Counted from the first letter of the stretch, positions 8,106 through 17,010 are shown. The stretch is 64,000 bases of DNA from JBGPGW01 sp046349515 (GCA_046349515.1 JAXMCE010000013.1:37917-101916), one strand, 5' to 3'. Numbers and translations: made by a program. Notes: generated from the sequence alone by a model not told the origin.

Positions 8106-8729
8106 TCACTTCTTGCCGGACACGTGGTCCCAGAATTCGATGCGGTCGTTGGTGCGCGGAAAAGGCTCTGCCGGGACGGGCACGCCGAAGAAGGCGCAGA
8201 GGGGTTCCCACCCATCCTTCACTTGATAGAGGAGCAGTTGCTTGGCCGGGATCGCCGCCTTGACCGCTTCATTGTGAGCGATGAACGCCTTTCTCAGCGC
8301 CGCTTCGTCGAGGCCCAAGGGAAAGCCTGTCCTATCGATCACACGGGTGCACATGGCAATCCACACCTGCAGCTCCGGCGGAGCGTGATCCTTGCCGGCA
8401 ATCGCCTTGTAAATCGTTTCCGAGAAGCTCTCGACCCAACTCTCGGGGCTCCGATAGGTCAGGATGAACTTGGCCGTGGGATAGGCCGCATGGAGCTCGC
8501 GGACAAACCCGGCGGTCGGCCAATCGACGGCGCTATCGTAACCCTCGTAGATCGCTTGCCAATCCGGCTTCCCATTCACCGCCGCCTCCCAGAGCGGCAC
8601 ATGCACGGGCATGTTCTGCCTCACCTCGATCATGTGATGGCAGGGGCCCAGCCCTAAGCGCTCGATAGCGAGCTTGAGCGAATAGGTTCCCGTCCGGCCT
8701 ACGCCGGCGCCGATGATTTTCAGGGGCAT
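8106..8729 (-). CDS. Sulfotransferase family protein (P-loop, Sulfotransfer_4 type)
   Basis: 207 residues. MPLKIIGAGVGRTGTYSLKLAIERLG is the 5'-phosphosulfate-binding loop of the small sulfotransferases; KFILTYRSPESWVESF carries the 3'-phosphate-binding Arg/Ser. It would transfer sulfate from PAPS to an alcohol or amine acceptor that cannot be named here. The ATG at 8729 has GGAG 8 bases upstream; the frame extends 9 codons further, to 8756, without a better site. Base composition is somewhat less GC-rich than its neighbours and it is flanked by a non-coding spacer, which is weak evidence for acquisition. Confidence 0.85.
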   Translation of the reverse strand: MPLKIIGAGVGRTGTYSLKLAIERLGLGPCHHMIEVRQNMPVHVPLWEAAVNGKPDWQAIYEGYDSAVDWPTAGFVRELHAAYPTAKFILTYRSPESWVESFSETIYKAIAGKDHAPPELQVWIAMCTRVIDRTGFPLGLDEAALRKAFIAHNEAVKAAIPAKQLLLYQVKDGWEPLCAFFGVPVPAEPFPRTNDRIEFWDHVSGKK

Positions 8730-9111
8730 CAAGTTCTCCTCTCCGTCGAAAGTCACGCACTCATTCCGGCAGTCCAGCCTTTCGGAGTCCGTAACGCGCC
8801 AAGCCTAGGGATTGACCGCTGCGAGACGGCAGCCGCTTGCAAAGCGTGGTGATGGTGGCGCCGGGCCACAGCGCCAGGACCTTCGCGAGTGATGCCTTCG
8901 GAAGGCATAGCCGAAGCGACGATGCGCTTGCAATCACGCTGCCATGACGGCTGGTCAGATGTCCCCTTTCACTGTGGGGCGCTCGACGAAGCGTCGCGAA
9001 TGCTGCAATCGACCAGGGCCGGTTTGAGTCAGAAGCAAAAGTACTCGATCCAGGCGCAAGACGTTCACTCTGCGCTAGCGAGTAGACACCGTGAATTCAT
9101 GAGGACACGCC
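8730..9111. other. 382-base gene-free interval
   Basis: Spacer upstream of the sulfotransferase and downstream of the reductase operon. No convincing frame. It contains a compact hairpin, ATGCCTT CGG AAGGCAT at 8892-8908, and is less GC-rich than the surroundings. Confidence 0.35.
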
Positions 9112-10125
9112 TTAGGGCTCTACGATGACCTTGCCCCAGACCTGCCGGTCGTCGAGGAGCTGCATGGCGTCGCGTCCCTCCTCGAGCGGAAAGCGCTTGG
9201 GGTGGAGCACGGGGCGGAGCGCGCCCTTCTTCACGAGGTCGAGCAACGCCAGGATGTCGTCGCGCGACCAGCCGTTCGAGCCGATGATGTTGAGCTCGAA
9301 GGTCCAGATGAAGCGGATGTCCTCCTTGGGATCGTAGCCTGCGGTGGCGCCGCAGGTGAGCAGCCGCCCGTCGCGCTTGAGGACGCGGAGCGACTGTGTC
9401 CAGGTGTCGCCGCCGGTGAAGTTCACGACGACATCGATCCCGCCCTTGTCCTCGCGGAGGAAGCGCGGCCGGCCGAAGCGGCCCTGGCACTCCTTCACCC
9501 AGTTCGTCGTCGCGTAGTTGATGCCGATGTCGGCGCCGATCGAGCGCAGCCGCTCGAGCTTCTCCTCGCTCGAGGCGCAGACGACGACGGTGGCGCCGGC
9601 CATCTTCGCGAGCTGAACGCAGCACGTCCCGACTCCGCCCGAGGCGCCGAGAATGAGCACGGTCTCGCCCGACCGGACCTTGCCGCGCTCGAGCATCATC
9701 CGGTAGGACGTGCCGTAGGCGACAGGAAGGGCGGCCGCGTCGGCGAAGGAGACAGCGTCATCGAGCTTGATGAGCATGTGCGCGGGCAGGCGCACGTACT
9801 CGGCGAGCCCGCCGTCGAAGGCCTCGCCCAAGAGCCCGCCCTTCACGCGCTCGATCGGATCGACGAGGACTCTCTCCCCCACGCGGAAGCCCGTGACCTC
9901 GGCGCCGAGCTCCGCGATCTCGCCCGCGACGTCGATGCCGATGATGACGGGGATCGGCACCTTGATGCCCGGCATGCCGTTCCGCGTGAAGACGTCGTGG
10001 TAGTTGAGCGCGCAGGCGCGCACGCGCAGCAGCACCTCGCCCGGACCCGGCTTCGGATCCGGATAGCGGGGATCGAAGACGAGGGCCTCGTTCCCGCCAT
10101 GGGCAGTGAGCACGAGCGCGCGCAT
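9112..10125 (-). CDS. Medium-chain NAD(P)H-dependent reductase (zinc-type alcohol dehydrogenase/quinone oxidoreductase family)
   Basis: 337 residues. GroES-like N-terminal domain with CALNYHDVFTRNG and the GIDVAGEIAELG motif, then a Rossmann domain with LILGASGGVGTCCVQLAKMAGA. The FTGGDTWTQSLRVLKRDGRLLTCGATAG region is typical of the zinc-binding quinone-oxidoreductase-like group. It should oxidise or reduce an alcohol, enoyl-thioester or quinone with NAD(P). The start has GGAGAG upstream. Last gene of a minus-strand run (thioesterase, VOC protein, AMP ligase, this gene) with 38 bases to the ligase, so it probably acts on the same acyl compound. Confidence 0.88.
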   Translation of the reverse strand: MRALVLTAHGGNEALVFDPRYPDPKPGPGEVLLRVRACALNYHDVFTRNGMPGIKVPIPVIIGIDVAGEIAELGAEVTGFRVGERVLVDPIERVKGGLLGEAFDGGLAEYVRLPAHMLIKLDDAVSFADAAALPVAYGTSYRMMLERGKVRSGETVLILGASGGVGTCCVQLAKMAGATVVVCASSEEKLERLRSIGADIGINYATTNWVKECQGRFGRPRFLREDKGGIDVVVNFTGGDTWTQSLRVLKRDGRLLTCGATAGYDPKEDIRFIWTFELNIIGSNGWSRDDILALLDLVKKGALRPVLHPKRFPLEEGRDAMQLLDDRQVWGKVIVEP

Positions 10126-10163
10126 GGTGATCTCTCCAGTTTTCCGATCGGCGTCGCGGCGGC

Positions 10164-11765
10164 TCAGCCCAGCGTGCCGAAGCTCGCGGCCAGGGTCCGC
10201 TCCACGATCTTGCGGTCGATCTTGCCGGGCCCGTTGAGCGGCAGTTCGGCGACGAAGGTGATCCGGCGCGGATGCGCGTAGGCCGGGCCATTGGAGAGGC
10301 AGTACTGCTTCAGCTCCTCCTCGCTGACCTCGCGCCCGCGCGCCTTCACGACCATCGCGACGGGCACGGCGCCCTTGATGCGATGCGGCACGGGCACGAC
10401 CGACACTTCGGCGACGGCCGGGTGCTTCAAGAGAATGTTCTCGACCTCGAGCGGATAGACGCTCTCGCCGCCCGACTTGAACATGTCGTCGGTGCGACCC
10501 TTGAAATAGTAGAAGCCCTCCTTGTCGCAGGCGAAGAGGTCGCCGGTCTTGAGCCAGCCATCCTTGAGGCGCGCGCGATTGACCTCGGGAAGGTTGTAGT
10601 AGCCCGGCGTCACGCCCGGATTGCGCACCCACAGCTCGCCGTAATGCGGATCGTCGCGGCCGTCCGAATCGACGAGCTTGACCTCGCCCTCGGGCCACAC
10701 GACGCCGCAGCTGCCGTGCGGCACCGCGCGCCCGTCGACGGGCGCCCCGATCATGACCGGGCCGCCCTCGGTCAGGCCGTAGCTCTCGCTCACCGGCACG
10801 CCGAACGCGGCCTCGACCGCATCGCAGAGTTCCTTCGGCGTCGGGGCCGAGCCGATGCGCATCGAGACGAGCGCCGAGAAATCGAGGCTCTCGATGAGGT
10901 CGCGCTCCTGAAGGAGGAGCGTGAAGACGGCCGGCACGCCGCCCGCATGGGTGCAGCGATAGTGCGACAGCGCCTCGAGAAAGGGCCGCGGCGAGAAATT
11001 GGGAAGCAGCACGACCGAGCCGCCGTAGCTGAGCATCGCCTTGATCGCACCGGCCATGGCGTTCTTGTGGTAGAGCGGCACGGCCGCGAGCCCGCGATGC
11101 TCGGGCGAGGTTGGCCAATGGGTGCTCAAGCAGCGCACCCACCAGCACTGGCCGGCATGGGAGAGCACGACGCCCTTCGGCCGCCCGGTCGAGCCGGAGG
11201 TGTAGGGAAGAAAACTCATGTGTGAGTCCGCGAGGCGCTGCGGCGTGAAGCGCGGCGCGCTCGCCCGGAGCTCCTCCTCGTAGCGAAGCCAGCCCGCGCC
11301 GCTTGGCGCGAATCCGATCCGCACGGCGCAGCCGATCCGGTCGATGATGCCGGGCAGAGCCTCGTTCGCCGCCTCCTCGACGATGGCGGCGGTGCAGCCC
11401 GCGTCGCGCACCACGTAGTCGAGCGTGTCCGGACCGAGCTTGGTGTTGAGCGGCACCGGCACCACGCCCGCGCGCATAGCGCCGAACATGATCTCGACGA
11501 ACTCGAAACGGTTGGAAACCGACATGGCGAGACGGTCGCCCGGCTTGATGCCGAGACGCGCCACGAGCGACGCCATGCGGTCGAGACGCTCCTCGAGCTC
11601 GCGGTAACGCACCTCGCGGACGGGCGAGCGCGACAGGTCGATGAGGGCGATGCGGTCGGGATAGGCGCGCGCGGCCTCGTAGTTCCAGTAACCGAGGTTG
11701 TTCCAGCGCGGATCGTCGCGCGTCATGCCCGACAAGGTGCCGGCCAGCGGGATGGAATCGTTCAC
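10164..11765 (-). CDS. Acyl-CoA synthetase (AMP-dependent ligase family)
   Basis: 533 residues. ANL-superfamily motifs in order: YTSGSTGRPKGVVLSHA (A3, ATP), YGLTEGG (A5), GELWVRNPG, WLKTGDLF (A7), KGRTDDMFKSGGESVYP (A8 hinge) and the catalytic Lys in GPGKIDRK. It activates a carboxylic acid to an acyl-adenylate and then an acyl-CoA; the acid is unknown. The GTG start follows GGAGGAGG, a strong site, and lies 13 bases after the VOC gene. The operon partners (hotdog thioesterase, VOC protein, MDR reductase) suggest a short catabolic or modification pathway. Confidence 0.93.
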   Translation of the reverse strand: MNDSIPLAGTLSGMTRDDPRWNNLGYWNYEAARAYPDRIALIDLSRSPVREVRYRELEERLDRMASLVARLGIKPGDRLAMSVSNRFEFVEIMFGAMRAGVVPVPLNTKLGPDTLDYVVRDAGCTAAIVEEAANEALPGIIDRIGCAVRIGFAPSGAGWLRYEEELRASAPRFTPQRLADSHMSFLPYTSGSTGRPKGVVLSHAGQCWWVRCLSTHWPTSPEHRGLAAVPLYHKNAMAGAIKAMLSYGGSVVLLPNFSPRPFLEALSHYRCTHAGGVPAVFTLLLQERDLIESLDFSALVSMRIGSAPTPKELCDAVEAAFGVPVSESYGLTEGGPVMIGAPVDGRAVPHGSCGVVWPEGEVKLVDSDGRDDPHYGELWVRNPGVTPGYYNLPEVNRARLKDGWLKTGDLFACDKEGFYYFKGRTDDMFKSGGESVYPLEVENILLKHPAVAEVSVVPVPHRIKGAVPVAMVVKARGREVSEEELKQYCLSNGPAYAHPRRITFVAELPLNGPGKIDRKIVERTLAASFGTLG

Positions 11766-11778
11766 GCCCCTCCTCCCC

Positions 11779-12405
11779 TCACGGATTGAGCAAAGTGACC
11801 TCGCCCTTGGGCGAGGCGAGCACGGCGAGGAAGCCCGGCCGGGGCGCGCGCCTGACCTCGATCCCGATGCCGAGCGCGCGATAGATGCGCGACAGCGCCT
11901 CGGGCTCGGGCGTGAGCGTCGTGAGCGAGCGGAGCGTGCAGCCCTTGGGCGTCGTCGTCGAGGGGTGGGGAGAGGCGCCCCAGTCGATCGCGAAGGGAAT
12001 CGCCCGCCCGAAGCCCGGGTGCGCGAGATGCTGCACCGTCCACGCCAAGGTGACGCCATCGGGCCGGCGGCGCGACATGCTGACCGCGTCCTTGACGCCG
12101 AGCCCGGCCTCCGTCGCCGCGCGCCGCACGCGATCGATGTCGGTCGTCTGGATCGCGAAGCTGAAAAGACCCGGATGCGGCAGACGCGCGAGCTCGGCGC
12201 CCAAATTCCCCTCGAGCCGTTGCGCGGGATCGGGCGCGATGATCTCGAAATAGACCCCGTCGCCCAGCGAGAGGAGGCTGTTGCGCGTCCCGAACCCGGG
12301 ATGGGAGCCGCCCTGCGCGGGTGCGAGGCCGGTCACGGCCTCGAAGAGCCGCACGCCCTCCTCGAGATCGGGTGCCGCCCACAGGACGTGATCGAGCGCG
12401 CTCAT
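11779..12405 (-). CDS. VOC-family protein (glyoxalase-like, Glyoxalase_3 type)
   Basis: 208 residues. LDHVLWAAPDLEEGVRLFEAVTG is the first beta-alpha-beta-beta-beta module of a vicinal-oxygen-chelate fold, with metal-candidate His (LDHV) and Glu (YFEIIAPD). The second half is divergent. Members of this group are often annotated glyoxalase-like without known substrate. The ATG overlaps the thioesterase stop by four bases (ATGA), so the pair is translationally coupled. Confidence 0.85.
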   Translation of the reverse strand: MSALDHVLWAAPDLEEGVRLFEAVTGLAPAQGGSHPGFGTRNSLLSLGDGVYFEIIAPDPAQRLEGNLGAELARLPHPGLFSFAIQTTDIDRVRRAATEAGLGVKDAVSMSRRRPDGVTLAWTVQHLAHPGFGRAIPFAIDWGASPHPSTTTPKGCTLRSLTTLTPEPEALSRIYRALGIGIEVRRAPRPGFLAVLASPKGEVTLLNP

Positions 12406-12854
12406 CCCCGCGCCTCGCGCGAGAGGGTGAGATACACGCCCCGCCCGCTCGCGAGCAGGGCGCCGGCCGCATCGAAGATGCGCGCCTCCGCCGTCGCGAG
12501 CGTCGAGCCGAGCTTGATGATGCTCGCGCGCGCGACGAGGTCGCCCGGCAGCGCCGCCTTGTGGTAGTCGATCCGGAGGTCGACCGTCGGCACGCCGCGC
12601 CCGAGCTTGGCCGCGATCGCATAGTCGGCCGCGAGGTCGATGAGCGTCGCGAGGATGCCGCCATGGGTGTAGCGGATCTTCGGTTCCGACACGAACTCCT
12701 CGCGCCAGGGCATGGCGATCTCGATCTCGTGCGGTGCGAGGCTCTTCAGGCGGACGCCAAGCCAGCGGTGGTAGGGCGAATCCTGGATGAGCGCATCGAG
12801 CCCCGCGAAGTCGAGGGCCAGGCCGTCACCGGAGGTCGAACTCGATCGATTCAT
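12402..12854 (-). CDS. PaaI-type hotdog thioesterase
   Basis: 150 residues. The hotdog core is visible: REEFVSEPKIRYTHGGILATLIDLAADYAI, where HGG plus the following Asp form the PaaI-type active site, then VPTVDLRIDYHKAALPGDLVA. It hydrolyses acyl-CoA thioesters, possibly to release CoA from dead-end products of the AMP ligase two genes downstream. First gene of the four-gene operon; the ATG has a weak GAGAG site and is preceded by a 248-base spacer to the GGDEF gene where the promoter must lie. Confidence 0.88.
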   Translation of the reverse strand: MNRSSSTSGDGLALDFAGLDALIQDSPYHRWLGVRLKSLAPHEIEIAMPWREEFVSEPKIRYTHGGILATLIDLAADYAIAAKLGRGVPTVDLRIDYHKAALPGDLVARASIIKLGSTLATAEARIFDAAGALLASGRGVYLTLSREARG

Positions 12855-13102
12855 GGGGCTCTCGTCATCAGGACCAAGGTCGGGGCCGCCAGCCTAGCGA
12901 AGCCGCGACTCCGCCGCCCTGGTCACGGGGCGCAGAATCCGGCCCCGGACAGGGGGCGGTCGGTCTGATTTTTGTCCGAAATCGGGGCGCGAGACCAAGA
13001 CATTCTCAGTCCGGCCGATGGCTCGGCCCGGCCGGCGGGTGATTCGATGGGTCTTCTCGAGGGAGGGGCCGGGCGACGGCCGCCAAGCCAGGCGCTTGAG
13101 TT

Positions 13103-14092
13103 TTACCCGCCGTTGGCGGTCGGGCGTGCGTCGCTCGACATCGAGCGTGGCTCCGCGTCGCCCGCCCATTTGATGCGGTTGCGGCCGGCGCGCTTGGCCG
13201 CGTAGAGCGCCGCATCGGCCCGGGCGAACAGCGCGTCGAGATCGTCCGGCCCGTCGAGGCGGAGCTCGGCGAGCCCGCCGCTGATCGTGATCGGCACCGG
13301 CTTGCCGTCGATCATGACGGGGGCACTCTCGACCGCCCGGCGCATGCGCTCCGCGACGATCAGGCCGCCGTTCTCGTCCGTTTCCGGAAAGAGAGCCGCG
13401 AACTCCTCGCCGCCGTAGCGCGCGCAGGTATCGCTCGTCCGCGACTCGCGGCGCAGAATCTCCGCCACATGCTGCAGCGCCTTGTCGCCGTTGCCGTGTC
13501 CGTAGGTATCGTTGACGCGCTTGAACCAGTCGATGTCGAAGATCGCAAGGCAGAAGCGCCGTTGATAGCGCTGAGCGCGGGCGAGCTCGGCCGTCGCGAG
13601 GTCGAGGAAGGAGCGACGATTGGCGAGGCCGGTCAGCGCGTCGGTCGAGGCCTGTTGCTGGAGGCGAAGCTCCATCTCCTTGTGGAGCGTCACGTCCCGC
13701 TCGATGGCCGCGAAATGCGTGACTTCACCGCCATCCTCGACGAGCGGCACGATGTTGAGGTCGAGCCAGCACTCCCGCCCGTCCTTGGCGTAGTTGAGGA
13801 TCTCGACGCGGACCGGGCGCCGCTCATTGAGGGCCCGCGCGACCTCGCGCACCGCCTCTTCGGAGGTGTTCGGACCCTGGAGCATGCGCGGCGAGCGCCC
13901 GAGCACCTCCTCCGCCGTGTAGCCCGTGATGCGGGTGAAGGCCGGGTTGACGAAGACGATTTCCGACGCGTTCGAGCCGGGTCCCGACGCGACCTTGGTG
14001 ATGAGGACGGCATCGTTCGCCGCCATGATGACTTTTTCGAAGAATCGGTCCATGGACGAGGTAAGGCCCTCCTGGGGCCGATCGTCCTCCAC
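13103..14092 (-). CDS. Diguanylate cyclase with LOV-like PAS sensor lacking the photoactive Cys
   Basis: 329 residues. PAS domain ~20-135 with strong LOV resemblance (FVNPAFTRITGY; MLQGPNTSEEA; ILNYAKDGRECW; VTHFAAIERDVT), but the NCR of the LOV flavin-Cys motif is SPR here (residues 67-69). The GGDEF domain is ~150-310: FDIDWFKRVNDTYGH, active-site GGEEF at 227-231 and inhibitory site RTSD at 218-221 with the right five-residue spacing. It should make c-di-GMP from two GTP and be product-inhibited. No membrane segment. GTG 14092 follows AAGG; ATG 14053 is an alternative. The window's tandem-PilZ synthase could be a target. Confidence 0.92.
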   Translation of the reverse strand: MEDDRPQEGLTSSMDRFFEKVIMAANDAVLITKVASGPGSNASEIVFVNPAFTRITGYTAEEVLGRSPRMLQGPNTSEEAVREVARALNERRPVRVEILNYAKDGRECWLDLNIVPLVEDGGEVTHFAAIERDVTLHKEMELRLQQQASTDALTGLANRRSFLDLATAELARAQRYQRRFCLAIFDIDWFKRVNDTYGHGNGDKALQHVAEILRRESRTSDTCARYGGEEFAALFPETDENGGLIVAERMRRAVESAPVMIDGKPVPITISGGLAELRLDGPDDLDALFARADAALYAAKRAGRNRIKWAGDAEPRSMSSDARPTANGG

Positions 14093-14190
14093 CCGCCTTA
14101 AGACTGTGTTAGCGACTGCTCACGGAGCCCGTGTCACGCCGCCATGACGGGGGGTGTAACGCGCCTGAAACAGAGATGTCCGCCCGCGGT

Positions 14191-14562
14191 TCAAATATCC
14201 GATTGCGGCCGGGCTGCCCCCGTCCCCGGCAGGCTCACGCCCATCGCGGGTGAGGACTGGCGCCAGCCTTCGCCGTGGCTGATGAGGCAGGAAACGCCGT
14301 TCGGCGAGACCACGGTGAGCGTCCACGTCCCCGTGCCGGAGGCATAGACCTCGATCAGGACCCCGGCGCTGGTGAGGCCCTGGGCGACCACGTTTTCGTC
14401 ATAAGCCTCGTGCAAACCGGCCGCGACGTCGGTATGGGGGCCGCACAGCGGCTCGAGCTGGCTCACTGGCCCCATGGTCCCGGCCGAATTCATGAGGGAA
14501 GACGGCCCGCTGGCGATTCCGCCGAGGCCTGCGATGGCAACGATCGACAGTGCACGGATCAT
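14191..14562 (-). CDS. Small secreted protein of unknown function
   Basis: 123 residues: short signal peptide (MIRALSIVAIAGLGGIASG), then PLCGPHTDVAAGLHEAYDENVVAQGLTSAG and a C-terminal part GTWTLTVVSPNGVSCLISHGEGW. Proteins with this 'TWTLTV..P.G.SC......GW' ending are common, uncharacterised alphaproteobacterial exported proteins. Two Cys residues could form a disulfide in the periplasm. GAGGGG lies before the ATG. No operon partner; the aminotransferase gene diverges from it. Confidence 0.72.
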   Translation of the reverse strand: MIRALSIVAIAGLGGIASGPSSLMNSAGTMGPVSQLEPLCGPHTDVAAGLHEAYDENVVAQGLTSAGVLIEVYASGTGTWTLTVVSPNGVSCLISHGEGWRQSSPAMGVSLPGTGAARPQSDI

Positions 14563-14794
14563 GGCCGTCCCCTCATTCCGCCTTCGGCAGAAGCCCTGGC
14601 CTCGCCGTTTCGCACGCACGACGCCGGCTTCACGCCGAATGTCCGGACGGATAAGGAGCACAGGCCGTGCCAAGAGACGTGGTCCTATGCCCTCTGGGGT
14701 GGTCCCGGCCGCCGGCGGCCGGGCAGCCGCGAAGGCGCTTGACCGTTCCGGCCCGTCCAAGGGTAATGGCAGCCCATCCGCCGGGGAGGCCGCC

Positions 14795-16114
14795 ATGCCG
14801 GGACTCGATCGCTCGAAGCAGCTCTATGAGACGGCGCGCGGGCACCTCGCGGGCGGCGTGTCGAGCAATTTCCGCTACGCGGGCTACGGCGCCTCGCCTG
14901 TGCCGCTCTTCTACGCGCGCGGCGAGGGCGCCCACCTCGTCGACGTCGACGGCAATCGCTACATCGACTATGCGCTCGCCAACGGTCCGATCATCCTCGG
15001 CCACGCGCCCGCGCCGGTCGTCGCGGCGGTCCGCGACTCTCTCGCCATGGGCCAGCTTTTCGCGGGCCAGCACGAGGGCGAGATCAAGCTCGCGCGGCTC
15101 ATCGGCCAGCTCGTGCCGGCGGCCGAGCTCGTGCGCTTCACCTCCTCAGGCTCGGAATCGGCCCACGCGGCGATCCGGCTCGCGCGCGCCGCCACGGGAC
15201 GCACGAAGTTCATCAAATTCGAAGGGCATTACCACGGCTGGCTCGACAGCGTGTTCATCAGCGTCGCGCCCTCGCCCAATGTGGGCGGCCCGGAATCGGC
15301 ACCCGTCGCCGTCGCCGAGACTCCGGGGCAGAGCGAACGCGCGCTCGAGGACGTGATCATCCTCCCCTGGAACGACCTCGACATCATCCGTCGCACGTTC
15401 GAGGCGCGCGGCAGCGAGATCGCCGGCGTCATCATGGAACCCATCCTCTGCAACACAGGTTCGATCCTGCCCAAGGCCGGCTACCTCGAAGGCGTGCGCG
15501 AGCTCTGCACGCGCCACGGCGTGATCCTCATCTTCGACGAGGTCATCACCGGATTTCGCGTCGGGCTCGGCGGCGCGCAAGGGCTCCTCGGCGTTTCGCC
15601 CGACCTCATGATCTTCGCGAAGGCGCTCGCGGGCGGCTTCCCGCTCGCGGCCTTGGCAGGCCGCCGCGCGGTCATGGAACTCGTCGAGACCAAGCGCGTG
15701 ATGCACGGCGGGACGTACAACGCCAACGTGCCCTGCATCGCGGCCGGGCTCGCGACGCTCGAGACTCTCTCCAAAGAGGGCGGCCGGGCCTACAAGGACA
15801 TGGCCGCCAAGGGCGAGACGCTCATGGAAGGGTTGCGGCGCCTTGCGCGCGACCACCGGGAAAATCTGCTCGTGCAGGGACTCGGCACCGTGTTCCACCC
15901 GGCCTTCACCGATCTTCCGAAGCTCGAGAGCTACCGCCAGTTCATCCGCGCGGACGCGCAGAAGCGCGCGCGGTTCTGCGGCCTCCTCCATGAGGCGGGC
16001 GTCCGCACGACGGCCCGCGGCACCTGGTTCCTCTCGACCGCCCACGCGGAGTCGGATGTCGAGAAGAGCCTCGAGGCGGCGTCCTACGCCTTCGGCAAGC
16101 TCAAGGCCGCGTGA
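14795..16114 (+). CDS. Class III PLP aminotransferase, glutamate-1-semialdehyde aminomutase-like
   Basis: 439 residues. Fold-type I motifs: FTSSGSESAHAAIRLARAATGR (phosphate loop), FEGHYHGW, LIFDEVITGFRVG (PLP Asp), and the Schiff-base Lys in IFAKALAGGFPLAALAG. Closest in pattern to HemL-like aminomutases/aminotransferases that are not true HemL. It is not next to other haem genes, so the amino-acid or amine substrate is open. ATG 14795 follows GGGGAGG; the frame is open further upstream but that part is not protein-like. The NTF2-like gene follows after 37 bases. Confidence 0.9.
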   Translation: MPGLDRSKQLYETARGHLAGGVSSNFRYAGYGASPVPLFYARGEGAHLVDVDGNRYIDYALANGPIILGHAPAPVVAAVRDSLAMGQLFAGQHEGEIKLARLIGQLVPAAELVRFTSSGSESAHAAIRLARAATGRTKFIKFEGHYHGWLDSVFISVAPSPNVGGPESAPVAVAETPGQSERALEDVIILPWNDLDIIRRTFEARGSEIAGVIMEPILCNTGSILPKAGYLEGVRELCTRHGVILIFDEVITGFRVGLGGAQGLLGVSPDLMIFAKALAGGFPLAALAGRRAVMELVETKRVMHGGTYNANVPCIAAGLATLETLSKEGGRAYKDMAAKGETLMEGLRRLARDHRENLLVQGLGTVFHPAFTDLPKLESYRQFIRADAQKRARFCGLLHEAGVRTTARGTWFLSTAHAESDVEKSLEAASYAFGKLKAA

Positions 16115-16151
16115 GGATGCCTCCCCTTCCCGGCGATGATCCGTTCGCGCC

Positions 16152-16496
16152 ATGAGCGAGTCGCCCGAGGCCGTGGTGTGGCGCCAGTTCGAGACCTACA
16201 ACGCCCACGACATCGACGCCTACATGGCGTGCTTCGCGCCCGAGATCGAGATGCGCACCTTCCCGGACAATGCGCTGCTCCTCCGGGGCCACGACCAAGT
16301 GCGAGCGTTCTATTCGACCAAGCGCTTCAACATCCCGGCACTCCGGGCGGAGCTCTTGGGCAAGCTCGTCTTCGGCGATTTCGTCGTCTACCACGAGAAG
16401 TTGATCGGCCTCGAAGCGGGCAAGGACCAGGTGGCGATCGCCCTGCATGAGGTGAAGGACGGCCTCATCCGCCGCATGTGGTTCATCAGAGGCTGA
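16152..16496 (+). CDS. SnoaL-like/NTF2-fold protein
   Basis: 114 residues. VWRQFETYNAHDIDAYMACFAPEIEMRTFP followed by GHDQVRAFYSTKRF is the helix-plus-sheet opening of the SnoaL/ketosteroid-isomerase-like fold, ending in strands VAIALHEVKDGLIRRMWFIRG. Such proteins are small isomerases, hydrolases or binding pockets. It probably shares the aminotransferase transcript (37-base gap); function cannot be given. Confidence 0.82.
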   Translation: MSESPEAVVWRQFETYNAHDIDAYMACFAPEIEMRTFPDNALLLRGHDQVRAFYSTKRFNIPALRAELLGKLVFGDFVVYHEKLIGLEAGKDQVAIALHEVKDGLIRRMWFIRG

Positions 16497-16513
16497 CCGC
16501 GCCAGTCGTCCCC

Positions 16514-16897
16514 CTATCGTCCCGACAGAAACGCGGCCAGCGGCTCGTCGAAGAAGCTTTCCTCCGACAGCTTGTTGCTGAGATGTCGCACGATCTCGTC
16601 CTTGTGCCGGGGCAAGCTTTGACGGTCGAAATAGGCGAGGATCGTTTCGATCGCGCCTATGACGTGCTCGTGATGCGTCTTGTGCAGTTCGTATTCGTCG
16701 AACCGGCTTTCCCTCATCACCGATTCCTCGCTGCGGCGATGGGCCTTGAAGGCCGTGAGGAAGCGCACGATCCCGCGGCGAAGCGCCTCGAGGCCCGGAT
16801 CGCCGGACGGCTGTCCCATCTCGGTCAGGATGGCCCCCATCTCGTCATGCTCATCGTCGAGAAAGCGATATTGGTCTGGATATCCAACGCGCCACAT
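16514..16897 (-). CDS. Hemerythrin-domain protein with altered diiron site
   Basis: 127 residues, one hemerythrin four-helix bundle. Ligand positions seen: H17 (LDDEHDEM), H53 and E57 (AHRRSEE), H72 and H76 (LHKTHHEH), H105 (VRHLSNKL). The bridging Asp expected five residues after the last His is Leu110, with E112/E113 nearby, so oxygen chemistry may differ from classical hemerythrin. ATG 16897 has AGGAG 9 bases upstream and gives the usual family length; an upstream in-frame start (17014) adds 39 residues that look non-native. Candidate role: O2 or NO sensing/carriage or iron handling. Confidence 0.85.
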   Translation of the reverse strand: MWRVGYPDQYRFLDDEHDEMGAILTEMGQPSGDPGLEALRRGIVRFLTAFKAHRRSEESVMRESRFDEYELHKTHHEHVIGAIETILAYFDRQSLPRHKDEIVRHLSNKLSEESFFDEPLAAFLSGR

Positions 16898-17010
16898 TTT
16901 CCACGACTCCTCAAGAACGCCACCGGGCGAAGCACCGTCACGGCCCAGCCGCCGAAGCTCCACGCGGTGTTGAGGGTAGTCCTGAGAAGCGGCGCCGCTT
17001 TTGATTGAGA

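Noticed and set aside
13880..13900. Functional LOV blue-light receptor
   Set aside because: The conserved cysteine needed for the photoadduct is absent (SPR instead of NCR).
14795..16114. Aminotransferase as true HemL (5-aminolevulinate pathway)
   Set aside because: Several class III aminotransferases share the HemL-like motifs; no other haem genes are near and class membership alone does not prove it.
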